55,912 nucleotides of DNA from Flavobacterium sandaracinum (GTDB lineage Bacteria > Bacteroidota > Bacteroidia > Flavobacteriales > Flavobacteriaceae), in assembly GCF_004349135.1 (NCBI RefSeq), contig NZ_SMFN01000023.1, positions 374 to 56,285 on the forward strand. Direction: 5' to 3'. This document shows positions 1 to 8,149 of the stretch, piece after piece. The stretch's first letter is position 1. Each line of letters begins with the position of its first letter. The position numbers and the translations under genes are program-made. Below the pieces are notes generated by a model, which worked only from the letters and a program-made list of their open reading frames with translations, made no database searches and had not been told where the DNA came from.

Positions 1-106
1 ATATATGCAAGACTTCATCTCCTTTCTTGTAAGAGGTCAATTCAAAATATTCAACAATAATTTCAGGTAATAATAACTTGATTAGTTCGCTATAGGAGTC
101 TTGCAT
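1..106 (-). CDS. transposase N-terminus (partial), ISAon1-type
   Basis: An ATG at 106-104 on the minus strand opens a frame that stays open for 35 codons to the window edge. It begins MQDSYSELIKLLLPE and continues through EYFELTSYKKGDEVLHI. This resembles the short N-terminal ORF of ISAon1-type transposases of Bacteroidota, which start with a 'LLLPE..xxYFE' helix followed by a 'xxxLHIYL' strand. Only the first third of that domain is present and the catalytic part lies outside. The assignment rests on remembered family sequence and on the clear interruption of the neighbouring gene. Confidence 0.6.
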   Translation of the reverse strand, partial: MQDSYSELIKLLLPEIIVEYFELTSYKKGDEVLHI

Positions 107-172
107 TTGGTATAATTTGGAAACACAAATATCTAGATTTTAATATTTCCCCACAACATTTTGTCTTGATCC
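1..172 (-). mobile_element. end of an insertion sequence (ISAon1-like), running off the left edge
   Basis: Homology to a SYLF-domain protein, read on the minus strand, stops abruptly after the residues GFQAGGQ near position 173. The DNA beyond it encodes a transposase N-terminus. The element end therefore lies at about 172, and the minus-strand sequence there begins GGGATCAAGAC. The other end and any target-site duplication are outside the window, so the exact boundary is inferred. Confidence 0.7.
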
Positions 173-491
173 CTTGTCCACCGGCCTGAAAACCAATGCT
201 TACTTGTGAAAGTTTAGCCATCCCTGCTATTTTTCCTCGCTCATAAACCACACCGTTACCCGCTGCACCTCCTATACCAAATCCAGCTTTACCCACATTG
301 GGAAAAATTACGTAACCGTATGCATCTTCAAAAAGACCATTCCTTAGCGCGTCTGCTTCAACAAATTCAACTTTTGCTATCTTACTATCGGCGATGATTA
401 TATTTTTCTTTGCTTTAGATTGCCCAAAAACGGATGCCATACACAGCATACAAACCAACATTACTACCCAAATACTATTTAAACTTTACAT
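173..491 (-). pseudogene. SYLF-domain (YSC84-like) lipid-binding protein, interrupted by an IS
   Basis: On the minus strand, ATG at 491-489 is followed at once by TAA (488-486) and then by an open frame reading SLNSIWVVMLVCMLCMASVFGQ, an intact secretion signal if codon 2 had been AAA (Lys). The mature part carries SYLF hallmarks: DAYGYVIFPNVGKAGFGIGG, a GxVYE strand and VSIGFQAGGQ. The family continues for about 80 more residues, but here the sequence switches to insertion-sequence DNA. The gene has thus lost its C-terminal half and apparently its start. An internal ATG at 461 gives a shorter frame that runs into the IS to position 90, but its product would lack the core fold. SYLF proteins bind phospholipids; in bacteria they are secreted proteins of poorly known role. 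Confidence 0.75.
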
Positions 492-1037
492 ATCTCTAGA
501 TTTAAATGTTTTAAAAAATTGAACTATACTACCTTACTTATGCTACACAAAAAGCAAAATATAGGTGTTCAGATATACCATATTTTTTTAAAATAGATAA
601 CTCAAATCTTGATTATCAATCATATAACTAAATAAAAGAAACCAAAAATATATTCCTCCTACTCTATTATAACAGGAAACATTTAAATACGTGGGATTGT
701 CATTTAATAAAATAAACTAATGATTTTTTACTAATCACCGCAATAGCTTTCTTTTCTATTTAGGTTAAGAAAAACCAACTCCTTGTTGCAAACTCCAACA
801 GTTCTTTTTAAAACAGCCAAAAACTACCAAAGATTTTCGTTCGCATGACCTTGGTTCAAATAAAAACTAAACAACGTAGAATCTATTCAAAAGAAATTTT
901 ACTAAAGGTCATTCTATTATCAAAACCACATAATTTTTTCAATAAAAATGTACGTTTCGTAAATTTAAAACAATATAATTATCTAATTCTCTTTTATATA
1001 GTTGCTAAATTACTATATTTATGCAAAATTTATATAT
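492..1037. other. AT-rich intergenic stretch, no gene recognised
   Basis: About 545 bases separate the broken SYLF gene from the zinc-ribbon gene. A 75-codon frame at 845-1072 lacks any family resemblance, has AT-driven composition (Ile/Leu/Lys/Tyr/Asn) and overlaps the better supported downstream gene, so I do not call it. No convincing promoter, RNA or repeat is visible. Confidence 0.5.
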
Positions 1038-1457
1038 ATGGAGATTTTAACCTGTCCAAAATGCCAAAGTAACCACATCATAAAAAGTGGTATAATTAAC
1101 AGCAAACAAAGGTACTTGTGTAAAAAATGTAATTATTTTTTTACGGTTAATAAAATTGGCAAAAAGATAGATGATTACTACGTAACCAAAGCGTTACAAC
1201 TCTACTTAGAAGGTCTAAGTTTTCGCGAAATAGAGCGAATAATTGGGGTTTCGCATGTAACGGTTAGCAATTGGGTGAAGTCGTATAATATCAAAAAGCC
1301 CTCTCACGCCAACTACCATCCCACCTACAAGATTTTTAGTCACTTAGAACTGGTTGAATATTTAAAAAACAAGGAATTACTCTCTGGCGCAGGTATGATT
1401 ATTACAGAACTGGGCGATAAGTTTATGCTCATAAAATGGGAGCGATTTAAAGATTAA
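1038..1457 (+). CDS. stand-alone InsA-like zinc-ribbon/HTH protein, possibly a domesticated regulator
   Basis: The 139-residue product starts MEILTCPKCQSNHIIKSG. Cys6/Cys9 and Cys28/Cys31 form a zinc ribbon like the N-terminus of IS1/IS1595 transposases (InsA). Residues about 50-77 form a helix-turn-helix (GLSFREIERIIGVSHVTVSNW). A 40-residue tail of unknown type ends KFMLIKWERFKD. I chose the ATG at 1038 because the zinc ribbon begins directly after it; an upstream ATG at 1002 adds only an AT-rich leader. No DDE catalytic ORF, inverted repeats or target duplication flank it, so it does not look like a live insertion sequence. It lies 101 bp upstream of the acetate/propionate operon in the same direction, and a regulatory role is my inference. 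Confidence 0.7.
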   Translation: MEILTCPKCQSNHIIKSGIINSKQRYLCKKCNYFFTVNKIGKKIDDYYVTKALQLYLEGLSFREIERIIGVSHVTVSNWVKSYNIKKPSHANYHPTYKIFSHLELVEYLKNKELLSGAGMIITELGDKFMLIKWERFKD

Positions 1458-1558
1458 CTATAGTAGTTTACACAAAAATATAGTGAAATTTTTTTCTAGA
1501 ATTAAATAACTGAATTTGGCACTTTATTAACCAACCATTTAATAACCAATTTCTATTT

Positions 1559-2938
1559 ATGAAAAAAATATTTTTCACAGCTTCAGTCCTCCTACTGACT
1601 CTGCAGGGTTTTTCTCAAGGCTCAACAGATTATGGTGCAGGACTAAAATTTAACCTGAACGAAGACGGCTCCAAGTTCATGCGTGTGATTGCTTGGAATC
1701 AAATCTGGATGCGTTCTTCCGAAATGAATCCTGGAACCATGATTGGAGGAGAGCCAACATCAACTGCAACCGACATTGGAAATCGACGTTTGCGTTTTCT
1801 AGCTTATGCTCAAGTATCTAAAAGATACATGATCTTAACCCATTTTGGAATCAACAACCAAACTTTTATTAACGGTGGCGCAACAGGAGCCTCAGGTACT
1901 GGTGGCTACGGTGCCGGAAAAAAACCTGGTTTATTCTTTCATGACGCATGGAATGAATATGCAGTTGTATTGCCAGAAAAAGATAAAAAATTTAGTTTCA
2001 CCCTTGGTGCTGGATTGCACTACTACATGGGATTGTCTAGATTAACAATGGCTTCAACGCTAAACTTCTTAACCATAGACGCACCTATTTTTAACTGGCC
2101 ACTAATTGAAAACTCTGATCAGTTTGCCCGACAAGTAGGTTTATTTGCTAAAGGGAAATATGGCAAACTAGAATACCGCTTGAGTTACAACAAACCTTAT
2201 GCTACCAACTTAACTCCTACAAACACAACGAATGCATCGAATGCCGTAGCTGTAGATAATAGTGGTATGACAAAATGGTCTAAAGCCGGTTATTTCGAAT
2301 ACCAGTTTTTAGATCAAGAAGCCAATGTATTGCCTTTTAAAGTAGGTAGCTATTTAGGAACTAAAAAAGTATTCAACATTGGTGCTGGTTTTTACACGGC
2401 GCCTGATGCCACAAAAACTTCTGTAAATAGCACTATCAACAAACATGACATCAAACTTTTCTCTGCCGATGTTTTTCTTGATATGCCTATTGGAAAAAAA
2501 GAAAACAAAATGGCCATTACAGGTTATAGTGTGCTGTATGATTATGATTTTGGTCCTAATTATTTGCGTAATGTTGGGATTATGAATATTGGCTCAGTAG
2601 ATCCAAATTTCACAGGAAGTAGAGCTATAGCGGGAGCTGGAAATGCACAGCCAACAATTGGATCTGGAAATATTTGGTATACACAAGCGGGGGTTTTATT
2701 GCCCTGTAAAGAAGCGAAACCTAAAATTCGCATCCAGCCTTTTGGTGCTGTTACCTATAAAAATTTTGATGCTTTGGAACAATCAAGCACACAGTTCGAT
2801 GTAGGATCTAACTTTTTCTTAGATGGACACCATGCCAAAATAACGGCGCAATATTCAACTAGACCCGTATACACCTCTCTAACAAACCGCTCAGGATCAT
2901 TAGGAGACTTCGTAGTACAACTTCAAATTTATCTATAA
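1559..2938 (+). CDS. outer-membrane porin of the short-chain acid uptake module
   Basis: The product has 459 residues with a clear signal peptide (MKKIFFTASVLLLTLQGFSQG). The rest is rich in alternating aromatic/polar strands and ends in a typical outer-membrane beta-strand (GDFVVQLQIYL). Its length and pattern match an uncharacterised Bacteroidota porin group often found before MHS transporters. It probably lets small carboxylates cross the outer membrane. It starts an apparent operon, with the MHS transporter 20 bp downstream and the DUF6814 protein after that. Substrate is inferred from context only; no binding residues can be read. Confidence 0.7.
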   Translation: MKKIFFTASVLLLTLQGFSQGSTDYGAGLKFNLNEDGSKFMRVIAWNQIWMRSSEMNPGTMIGGEPTSTATDIGNRRLRFLAYAQVSKRYMILTHFGINNQTFINGGATGASGTGGYGAGKKPGLFFHDAWNEYAVVLPEKDKKFSFTLGAGLHYYMGLSRLTMASTLNFLTIDAPIFNWPLIENSDQFARQVGLFAKGKYGKLEYRLSYNKPYATNLTPTNTTNASNAVAVDNSGMTKWSKAGYFEYQFLDQEANVLPFKVGSYLGTKKVFNIGAGFYTAPDATKTSVNSTINKHDIKLFSADVFLDMPIGKKENKMAITGYSVLYDYDFGPNYLRNVGIMNIGSVDPNFTGSRAIAGAGNAQPTIGSGNIWYTQAGVLLPCKEAKPKIRIQPFGAVTYKNFDALEQSSTQFDVGSNFFLDGHHAKITAQYSTRPVYTSLTNRSGSLGDFVVQLQIYL

Positions 2939-2958
2939 CTAACTAAAAAAAATAATTT

Positions 2959-4494
2959 ATGAGCACTAAATCAACAAAAGGAATTTGGAAAGTCATTTCC
3001 GCATCCTCAATGGGTACCATGATCGAATGGTATGACTTTTATATCTTTGGAAGTTTAGCCGTTGTAATTTCAACAAAATTTTTCCCTTCGGATAATCCAA
3101 CAGCAGCATTCTTATCTACTCTAGCAACATTTGCCGCTGGATTCGTAGTGCGTCCTTTTGGAGCTCTTTTCTTCGGTAGATTAGGAGATTTAATTGGAAG
3201 AAAATACACTTTTATGGTGACTTTGCTTTTAATGGGAGGAGCTACCTTTTTAATAGGTTGTATACCGAGTTATGAAACTATTGGGTTTATGGCACCTTTA
3301 TTAGTATTAATTCTTCGTTTATTACAAGGTCTTGCACTGGGTGGTGAATATGGTGGAGCAGCGACTTACGTGGCTGAACATGCGCCAGTAGGACAAAGAG
3401 GATATTGGACTTCTTGGATTCAGACTACTGCAACTGTTGGTTTGTTCATCTCTTTAATGGTAATTCTTGCTACAAGAAATATCTTAACACCAGAACAATT
3501 TGACGAATGGGGATGGAGAGTTCCGTTTTGGTTATCCATAGTTATGGTTGGGGTGTCGTATTTGATTAGAAAAAACATGGATGAATCACCTGTTTTCGCC
3601 AAAGCTAAAAGTGAAGGAAAAACAAGTACAAATCCTTTGAAAGAAAGTTTTGGAAATCGTTACAACATGAAATTTGTATTATTGGCTTTATTTGGAGCTA
3701 CAATGGGACAAGGTGTTGTTTGGTATACTGGTCAATTTTATGCAATGAATTTCATGAAAACAGTAATGTCTATTGATTCCTCTCAAGTAGATACTTTATT
3801 AGGAGTTGCTTTAATTATTGGAACCCCATTTTTCGTGTTTTTTGGTTGGTTGAGTGATAAAGTAGGTAGAAAATACATTATGATGGGAGGAATGTTATTG
3901 GCTATCTTATTATACAGACCTATCTACAAACAAATGTACGAAACCACATCAGTAAAAAACAAAACTGAAATGGTGGAAAAAACAACTGTACTCGCTGAAT
4001 TAAAGGAAACCAAAAAACAGACTATGGATTCAATCTACACTACTAACAAAGAGTATGTAGATGGAACTACTTTTCAAGAAATAAAAACCGTACATTTAGA
4101 AAACGGTGTAGCAATCGTAGTGGATGGTAAAGCTAGAGTTGATACTAAAACAACTGTAAAAATTAATTCTAGTGACAATTGGGCTTTAATATTTTTAGTA
4201 TTCGTACAAGTGATCTTCGTAACTATGGTTTACGGTCCTATTGCCGCATTCTTAGTTGAAATGTTCCCTGTAAAAATCAGATACACATCCATGTCATTGC
4301 CATACCACGTAGGAAATGGAATATTCGGGGGTTTACTTCCTGCTATTTCAACCTATTTTGTTACCAATGCGAAAGACCTAGGCCATCCGGAATTTTATCT
4401 TGAAGGACTCTGGTATCCAATTGTTATTGCTGCAATCAGTTTTGTAGTAGGAATGGTTTATATTAAAAATAAAGATAAAAACGCTCACGAATAA
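2959..4494 (+). CDS. MFS transporter, metabolite:H+ symporter (MHS) type, with an internal hydrophilic insert
   Basis: The protein has 511 residues and 12 predicted membrane segments. It opens with SMGTMIEWYDFYIFGSLA, the MHS (ProP/KgtP/ShiA-like) signature, and has the GRLGDLIGRKYTF and GWLSDKVGRKYIM loops that follow TM2 and TM8. Such proteins import small acids with protons. Residues about 324-398, between the 8th and 9th helices, form an extra soluble segment of some 75 residues rich in Lys, Thr and Glu that E. coli ProP lacks. It is followed 10 bp later by the DUF6814 gene. Acetate, propionate or a related carboxylate is the likely substrate, given acs and the PrpE-like gene downstream. 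Confidence 0.85.
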   Translation: MSTKSTKGIWKVISASSMGTMIEWYDFYIFGSLAVVISTKFFPSDNPTAAFLSTLATFAAGFVVRPFGALFFGRLGDLIGRKYTFMVTLLLMGGATFLIGCIPSYETIGFMAPLLVLILRLLQGLALGGEYGGAATYVAEHAPVGQRGYWTSWIQTTATVGLFISLMVILATRNILTPEQFDEWGWRVPFWLSIVMVGVSYLIRKNMDESPVFAKAKSEGKTSTNPLKESFGNRYNMKFVLLALFGATMGQGVVWYTGQFYAMNFMKTVMSIDSSQVDTLLGVALIIGTPFFVFFGWLSDKVGRKYIMMGGMLLAILLYRPIYKQMYETTSVKNKTEMVEKTTVLAELKETKKQTMDSIYTTNKEYVDGTTFQEIKTVHLENGVAIVVDGKARVDTKTTVKINSSDNWALIFLVFVQVIFVTMVYGPIAAFLVEMFPVKIRYTSMSLPYHVGNGIFGGLLPAISTYFVTNAKDLGHPEFYLEGLWYPIVIAAISFVVGMVYIKNKDKNAHE

Positions 4495-4504
4495 AAACAC
4501 AGCT

Positions 4505-4732
4505 ATGAATCAATTAAAAAGAATTTTAGGACTAGTTTGGATTGCATTAGCAGCTGCAGCAGCCTATTTTTGCATCTTCACTTTTGGATTACCAAAATTG
4601 ATGTCCGGAAAACAAGAAGACTTAGTTTTCGGAATCATTATACTCTTTATACTAACTCCATTAATTGTTTTAGGATTGGGAGCCTTTGGGTACTTTGCCT
4701 TAATGGGAGATTATGACGAAAAAGAGAATTAA
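4505..4732 (+). CDS. DUF6814-family small membrane protein
   Basis: The 75-residue protein has two hydrophobic helices (about 8-27 and 41-66) separated by a short loop, and an acidic tail (GDYDEKEN). It matches the small DUF6814 family, which I know as a close neighbour of MHS-type transporters in Flavobacteriia. The tight spacing suggests co-translation with the transporter and a role as an accessory subunit, but its function is not established. Confidence 0.7.
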   Translation: MNQLKRILGLVWIALAAAAAYFCIFTFGLPKLMSGKQEDLVFGIIILFILTPLIVLGLGAFGYFALMGDYDEKEN

Positions 4733-4757
4733 CCAAACCATTAACACAATAGACAGT

Positions 4758-4790
4758 CTCTGCATTAATTTGCAGAGGTTGTTTATTTTT
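4758..4790 (+). terminator. rho-independent terminator after the transporter operon
   Basis: CTCTGCA (4758-4764), a 6-nt loop and TGCAGAG (4771-4777) form a perfect stem, followed by a GTT/T-rich run. It separates the porin-transporter-DUF6814 group from the sensor kinase group. Confidence 0.65.
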
Positions 4791-4872
4791 TTTAATCAAG
4801 CCTTAGATTCTAAAACAGAATTCTAAAAAAAGGCGAAAGAACATTCTGCTGAAAAGCAAACCGCATCTTCTT

Positions 4873-5067
4873 ATGAAAAAGAGACATGAACAAAAGTTGG
4901 TTATTCTTTCAATGCTAATGCTATTGGCTTTGAACGTGCCCCTTTTGCTACTATTTGACAGTTCAAAACCCCTTTTTGGGTTTCCAATAATTTACATTTA
5001 TATCTTCTCGGCTTGGCTGTTTTCAATTGCTATCTCGTACTTAATTATAAAAAGATATTATGAATAG
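4873..5067 (+). CDS. small two-helix membrane protein preceding the SSS kinase
   Basis: The 64-residue protein has a basic N-terminus (MKKRHEQK) and two hydrophobic helices (about 9-28 and 35-58), ending IIKRYYE. It overlaps the start of the SSS histidine kinase by 8 bp (ATG at 5060 within its last codons), which implies translational coupling. It resembles the short DUF3311/YhdT-type proteins encoded just before sodium/solute symporters. A role as partner of the symporter domain is likely but unproven. Confidence 0.7.
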   Translation: MKKRHEQKLVILSMLMLLALNVPLLLLFDSSKPLFGFPIIYIYIFSAWLFSIAISYLIIKRYYE

Positions 5068-7765
5068 CATTGGACTTTTACTGATATTGGTGCTTTACTT
5101 GTCGATTCTTTTTTACATTGCCTATTGGTCTGAAAAAAGAAGCCACTCTAAATGGACTAATAATCCCTACGTCTATTCCTTTTCCTTAGCCGTTTATTGC
5201 ACTGCTTGGACCTATTACGGAAGTATTGGTGTGGCCGCAGAATCCGGTTTAAGTTATTTGCCTATATACTTAGGCCCAATACTTATCGTCCCTACATGGA
5301 TGGTAATTCTCAAGAGAATCATTAGAATTTCGAGAGTAAATAAAATTTCCAGCATTGCAGATTTTATTTCTTTACGATACGGAAATAGTAGATTTCTTGG
5401 AGCATTGGTGACCATAATTTGTATTATTGGCATATTACCTTATATCTCTTTACAACTGAAATCAATTTCAGACACTTTTCATATTGTTACAAAAACCAAG
5501 GCAAGCGATAATATTTTTACTGATACTACGACCTATGTTTGTTTAACTTTAGCTTTGTTTGCATCTTACTATGGCACAAAATACGTAGATGCTTCGGAAA
5601 AAAGACGCGGCATTGTTACCGCTGTAGCTATGGAATCCATCTTGAAACTCGTTTTCTTTTTAATCGTGGGTATTTATGTAACCTATTTCGTATTTGACGG
5701 ATTTGATGACATTTACCAAAAAGCTTCAGTGCTTAAAGATTTTGACAAAAAAAATTCAATCGGTGGCATAACAAATGGCATCAACTGGTTTTTTCTTTGT
5801 ATATTATCGATGTTTGCTATTTTCTTATTACCAAGACAATTCCACACTGCAATTGTGGAAAATAATAAAGAAACTCACATTCGAACAGCCATCTGGCTAT
5901 TTCCGTTGTATCTGTTGCTATTTAACCTTTTTGTTTTTCCAATAGCCTGGGGCGGAAACATTCTTTTTGACGGAAAAGGCCACAATTCAGATACGTATTC
6001 CCTGCTAATTCCACAGTTTTTTGATAATAATACCTTGACCGTTTTGGTATTTCTAGGGGGATTTTCAGCAGCGATTTCGATGATAATTGTGTCATCTATT
6101 GCTCTTGCTACGATGTTGAGCAACAACCTACTGATTCCGTATGGATTTATTGGATCTTTGGAAAACTCATCACAGAAAAAGAACAATAAGCGCATTGTAA
6201 ACAGCCGTAAAATAGGAATATTTTCACTTATAATTTTAGCTTATGCCATCTACCGCATATTCATTTTAGATTATTCATTGGTTTCCATTGGTCTTGTAGC
6301 TTTTGTAGTTATAGCACAATTAGCACCCTCCTTTTTTGGCGCTATATTCTGGAAAAGAGGCTCTAAAAACGGTGCGATTACAGGAATAATTCTTGGTTTT
6401 TTCATCTGCTTTTACACCCTTTTAATCCCGTATGCGATGGGGCTTACAAAATCTACCAGTCTTTTCATTCAGGAAGGACCTTGGAGCATAGCACTATTAA
6501 AACCGTTTCAGCTTTTTGGTTTAGATTATTTAGAACCCATACCACATGCTGTTTTTTGGAGCTTACTAATTAATATCTTGAGTTATGCAGCGGTATCAGT
6601 GAGTTTTCAGGGAAATTACAGAGAACGTAATTATGCCGAAATGTTTGTAGATATAGACAAATACATCACCAATCACGAAAATGCTTTTGTATGGAAAGGA
6701 ACGGCTTACATCTCGGATATTCAAAAAGTGTTACAGCGTTTCTTAGGCGAAGAAAGGACTAAAAGAGCCTTGACTATTTTCAATTTAAAATACAATGTTG
6801 ATAAAGACATCACAACAGCGGATGCTCGCTTTATAAAATTTGCCGAAAATTTATTGACGGGCCATATCGGTACGGCTTCCGCCAAAATATTAATATCGAG
6901 TGTTATTAAGGAAGACAAAATTAGCCTGCCTGAGGTGTTGCGCATTTTAGAAGAATCAAAAGAAAACCTTATCATTAATAAAAAACTGACAGACACTTCT
7001 AATGAATTAAAAAAAATATCGGAACAACTAAAAAATGCAAATCAGGAATTAGTCAATAAAGACATTCAAAAAGATGAATTTCTGGACACCGTTACCCATG
7101 AATTAAGAACACCAATAACCGCCATTCGAGCAGCAAGCGAAATCCTTCATGATGATGATGACATTCCCGAAGAGTTGAGAAAGCAGTTTTTGCAAAACAT
7201 CATTTCGGAGTCGGACCGATTGAATCGCCTGATTGATAAAATTTTGGATTTAGAAAAATTTGAAACCGGAAAACAAAAGATTTACTTGTCTAAAAACAAC
7301 ATTACAAAAACGATCAAAAATACATTAGGTTCTCTCCAACAATTGATAAAAAATAAAAAGATTAGTGTTGAATTCAGTAGTGCCTCACAGGAAATAAAAG
7401 CCTTTTATGACGAAGAACGAATCATTCAGGTCATTCATAACTTACTGTCGAATGCTATAAAATTTAGTGCCGATACCGATGGAAAAATAGTGATTTCGGT
7501 TGATGAGAATAAAAATAATATTGAAGTCAAAATTCATAATAACGGCAAGGGAATTAAGAAAGAAGACTTTGAAGCCATTTTTGATAAATTCTATCAATCT
7601 CGGAACCAGAATGTCAAAAAACCAATAGGAAGCGGTTTGGGTTTAGCCATTTGTAAACAAATTATTGAACATCACAAAGGCAAGATCTGGGCCGAGGATA
7701 ATGTCGTGGAAGGTGCCACTTTCGTATTTACTTTACCCAATTATAACACAGCAGAAAATAGTTAA
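5060..7765 (+). CDS. sodium/solute symporter-type sensor histidine kinase (SSS-STAC-HisKA-HATPase)
   Basis: The product has 901 residues. Residues 1 to about 500 are a multi-helix SSS (PutP-like) domain. About 535-640 fit the STAC linker seen in CbrA/CrbS-type kinases. A coiled coil (about 640-670) leads to HisKA with phospho-acceptor His680 in HELRTP. The HATPase part shows the N-box NLLSNAIKFS, IFDKFYQS and GSGLGLAICKQI. No PAS domain is evident. CrbS-type kinases control acetyl-CoA synthetase in gamma-proteobacteria, and this gene lies directly upstream of a receiver gene, a PrpE-like gene and acs. Sensing or transport of acetate or a related acid is therefore the best reading. Start at 5060 fits the overlap with the upstream small gene. 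Confidence 0.88.
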   Translation: MNSIGLLLILVLYLSILFYIAYWSEKRSHSKWTNNPYVYSFSLAVYCTAWTYYGSIGVAAESGLSYLPIYLGPILIVPTWMVILKRIIRISRVNKISSIADFISLRYGNSRFLGALVTIICIIGILPYISLQLKSISDTFHIVTKTKASDNIFTDTTTYVCLTLALFASYYGTKYVDASEKRRGIVTAVAMESILKLVFFLIVGIYVTYFVFDGFDDIYQKASVLKDFDKKNSIGGITNGINWFFLCILSMFAIFLLPRQFHTAIVENNKETHIRTAIWLFPLYLLLFNLFVFPIAWGGNILFDGKGHNSDTYSLLIPQFFDNNTLTVLVFLGGFSAAISMIIVSSIALATMLSNNLLIPYGFIGSLENSSQKKNNKRIVNSRKIGIFSLIILAYAIYRIFILDYSLVSIGLVAFVVIAQLAPSFFGAIFWKRGSKNGAITGIILGFFICFYTLLIPYAMGLTKSTSLFIQEGPWSIALLKPFQLFGLDYLEPIPHAVFWSLLINILSYAAVSVSFQGNYRERNYAEMFVDIDKYITNHENAFVWKGTAYISDIQKVLQRFLGEERTKRALTIFNLKYNVDKDITTADARFIKFAENLLTGHIGTASAKILISSVIKEDKISLPEVLRILEESKENLIINKKLTDTSNELKKISEQLKNANQELVNKDIQKDEFLDTVTHELRTPITAIRAASEILHDDDDIPEELRKQFLQNIISESDRLNRLIDKILDLEKFETGKQKIYLSKNNITKTIKNTLGSLQQLIKNKKISVEFSSASQEIKAFYDEERIIQVIHNLLSNAIKFSADTDGKIVISVDENKNNIEVKIHNNGKGIKKEDFEAIFDKFYQSRNQNVKKPIGSGLGLAICKQIIEHHKGKIWAEDNVVEGATFVFTLPNYNTAENS

Positions 7766-7769
7766 CAAG

Positions 7770-8132
7770 ATGAAGAAGATTTTAATTGTAGATGACGAAC
7801 CCAATATAGTAATGTCACTGGAATATACGTTTAAGAAAAATAATTTTGAAGTTTTCATAGCACGAGATGGTCAAGAAGCTTTGGATATTTTAAAAAAACA
7901 ACTTCCAGACGTAATTATTTTAGACGTGATGATGCCTATGGTAGACGGTTTCGCCACATTAGAACAAATAAAAAAAGACGAACGCCTGCGGCATTGCAAA
8001 GTGATTTTTCTATCGGCAAAAAATAAAGAAAAGGATATTGAAAAAGGGCTTTCACTAGGGGCAAATTTATACGTGACTAAGCCTTTTTCAATCAAAAAAC
8101 TAGTCGATCAAGTTCATGAATTAATTCAATAA
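7770..8132 (+). CDS. single-domain response regulator (receiver only)
   Basis: The 120-residue protein starts MKKILIVDDEP at the ATG at 7770, 4 bp after the kinase stop; an ORF reading further upstream overlaps the kinase and is not used. It has the full receiver set: acidic pocket Asp8/Asp9, phospho-acceptor Asp52 (IILDVMMP), the switch Ser in IFLSAKN and the conserved Lys in YVTKPFS. It stops at the end of the receiver fold and has no DNA-binding or enzymatic output. It must act through protein contact, unlike the LuxR-type CrbR of proteobacteria. Co-transcription with the kinase is almost certain. Confidence 0.9.
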   Translation: MKKILIVDDEPNIVMSLEYTFKKNNFEVFIARDGQEALDILKKQLPDVIILDVMMPMVDGFATLEQIKKDERLRHCKVIFLSAKNKEKDIEKGLSLGANLYVTKPFSIKKLVDQVHELIQ

Positions 8133-8149
8133 GAAACAAATTCAACACA

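Noticed and set aside
845..1072. 75-codon plus-strand frame before the zinc-ribbon gene
   Set aside because: It overlaps the better supported gene start at 1038, has AT-driven composition and shows no motif.
1002..1457. Longer start for the zinc-ribbon protein
   Set aside because: The extra 12 residues are AT-rich leader; the zinc ribbon begins directly after the ATG at 1038.
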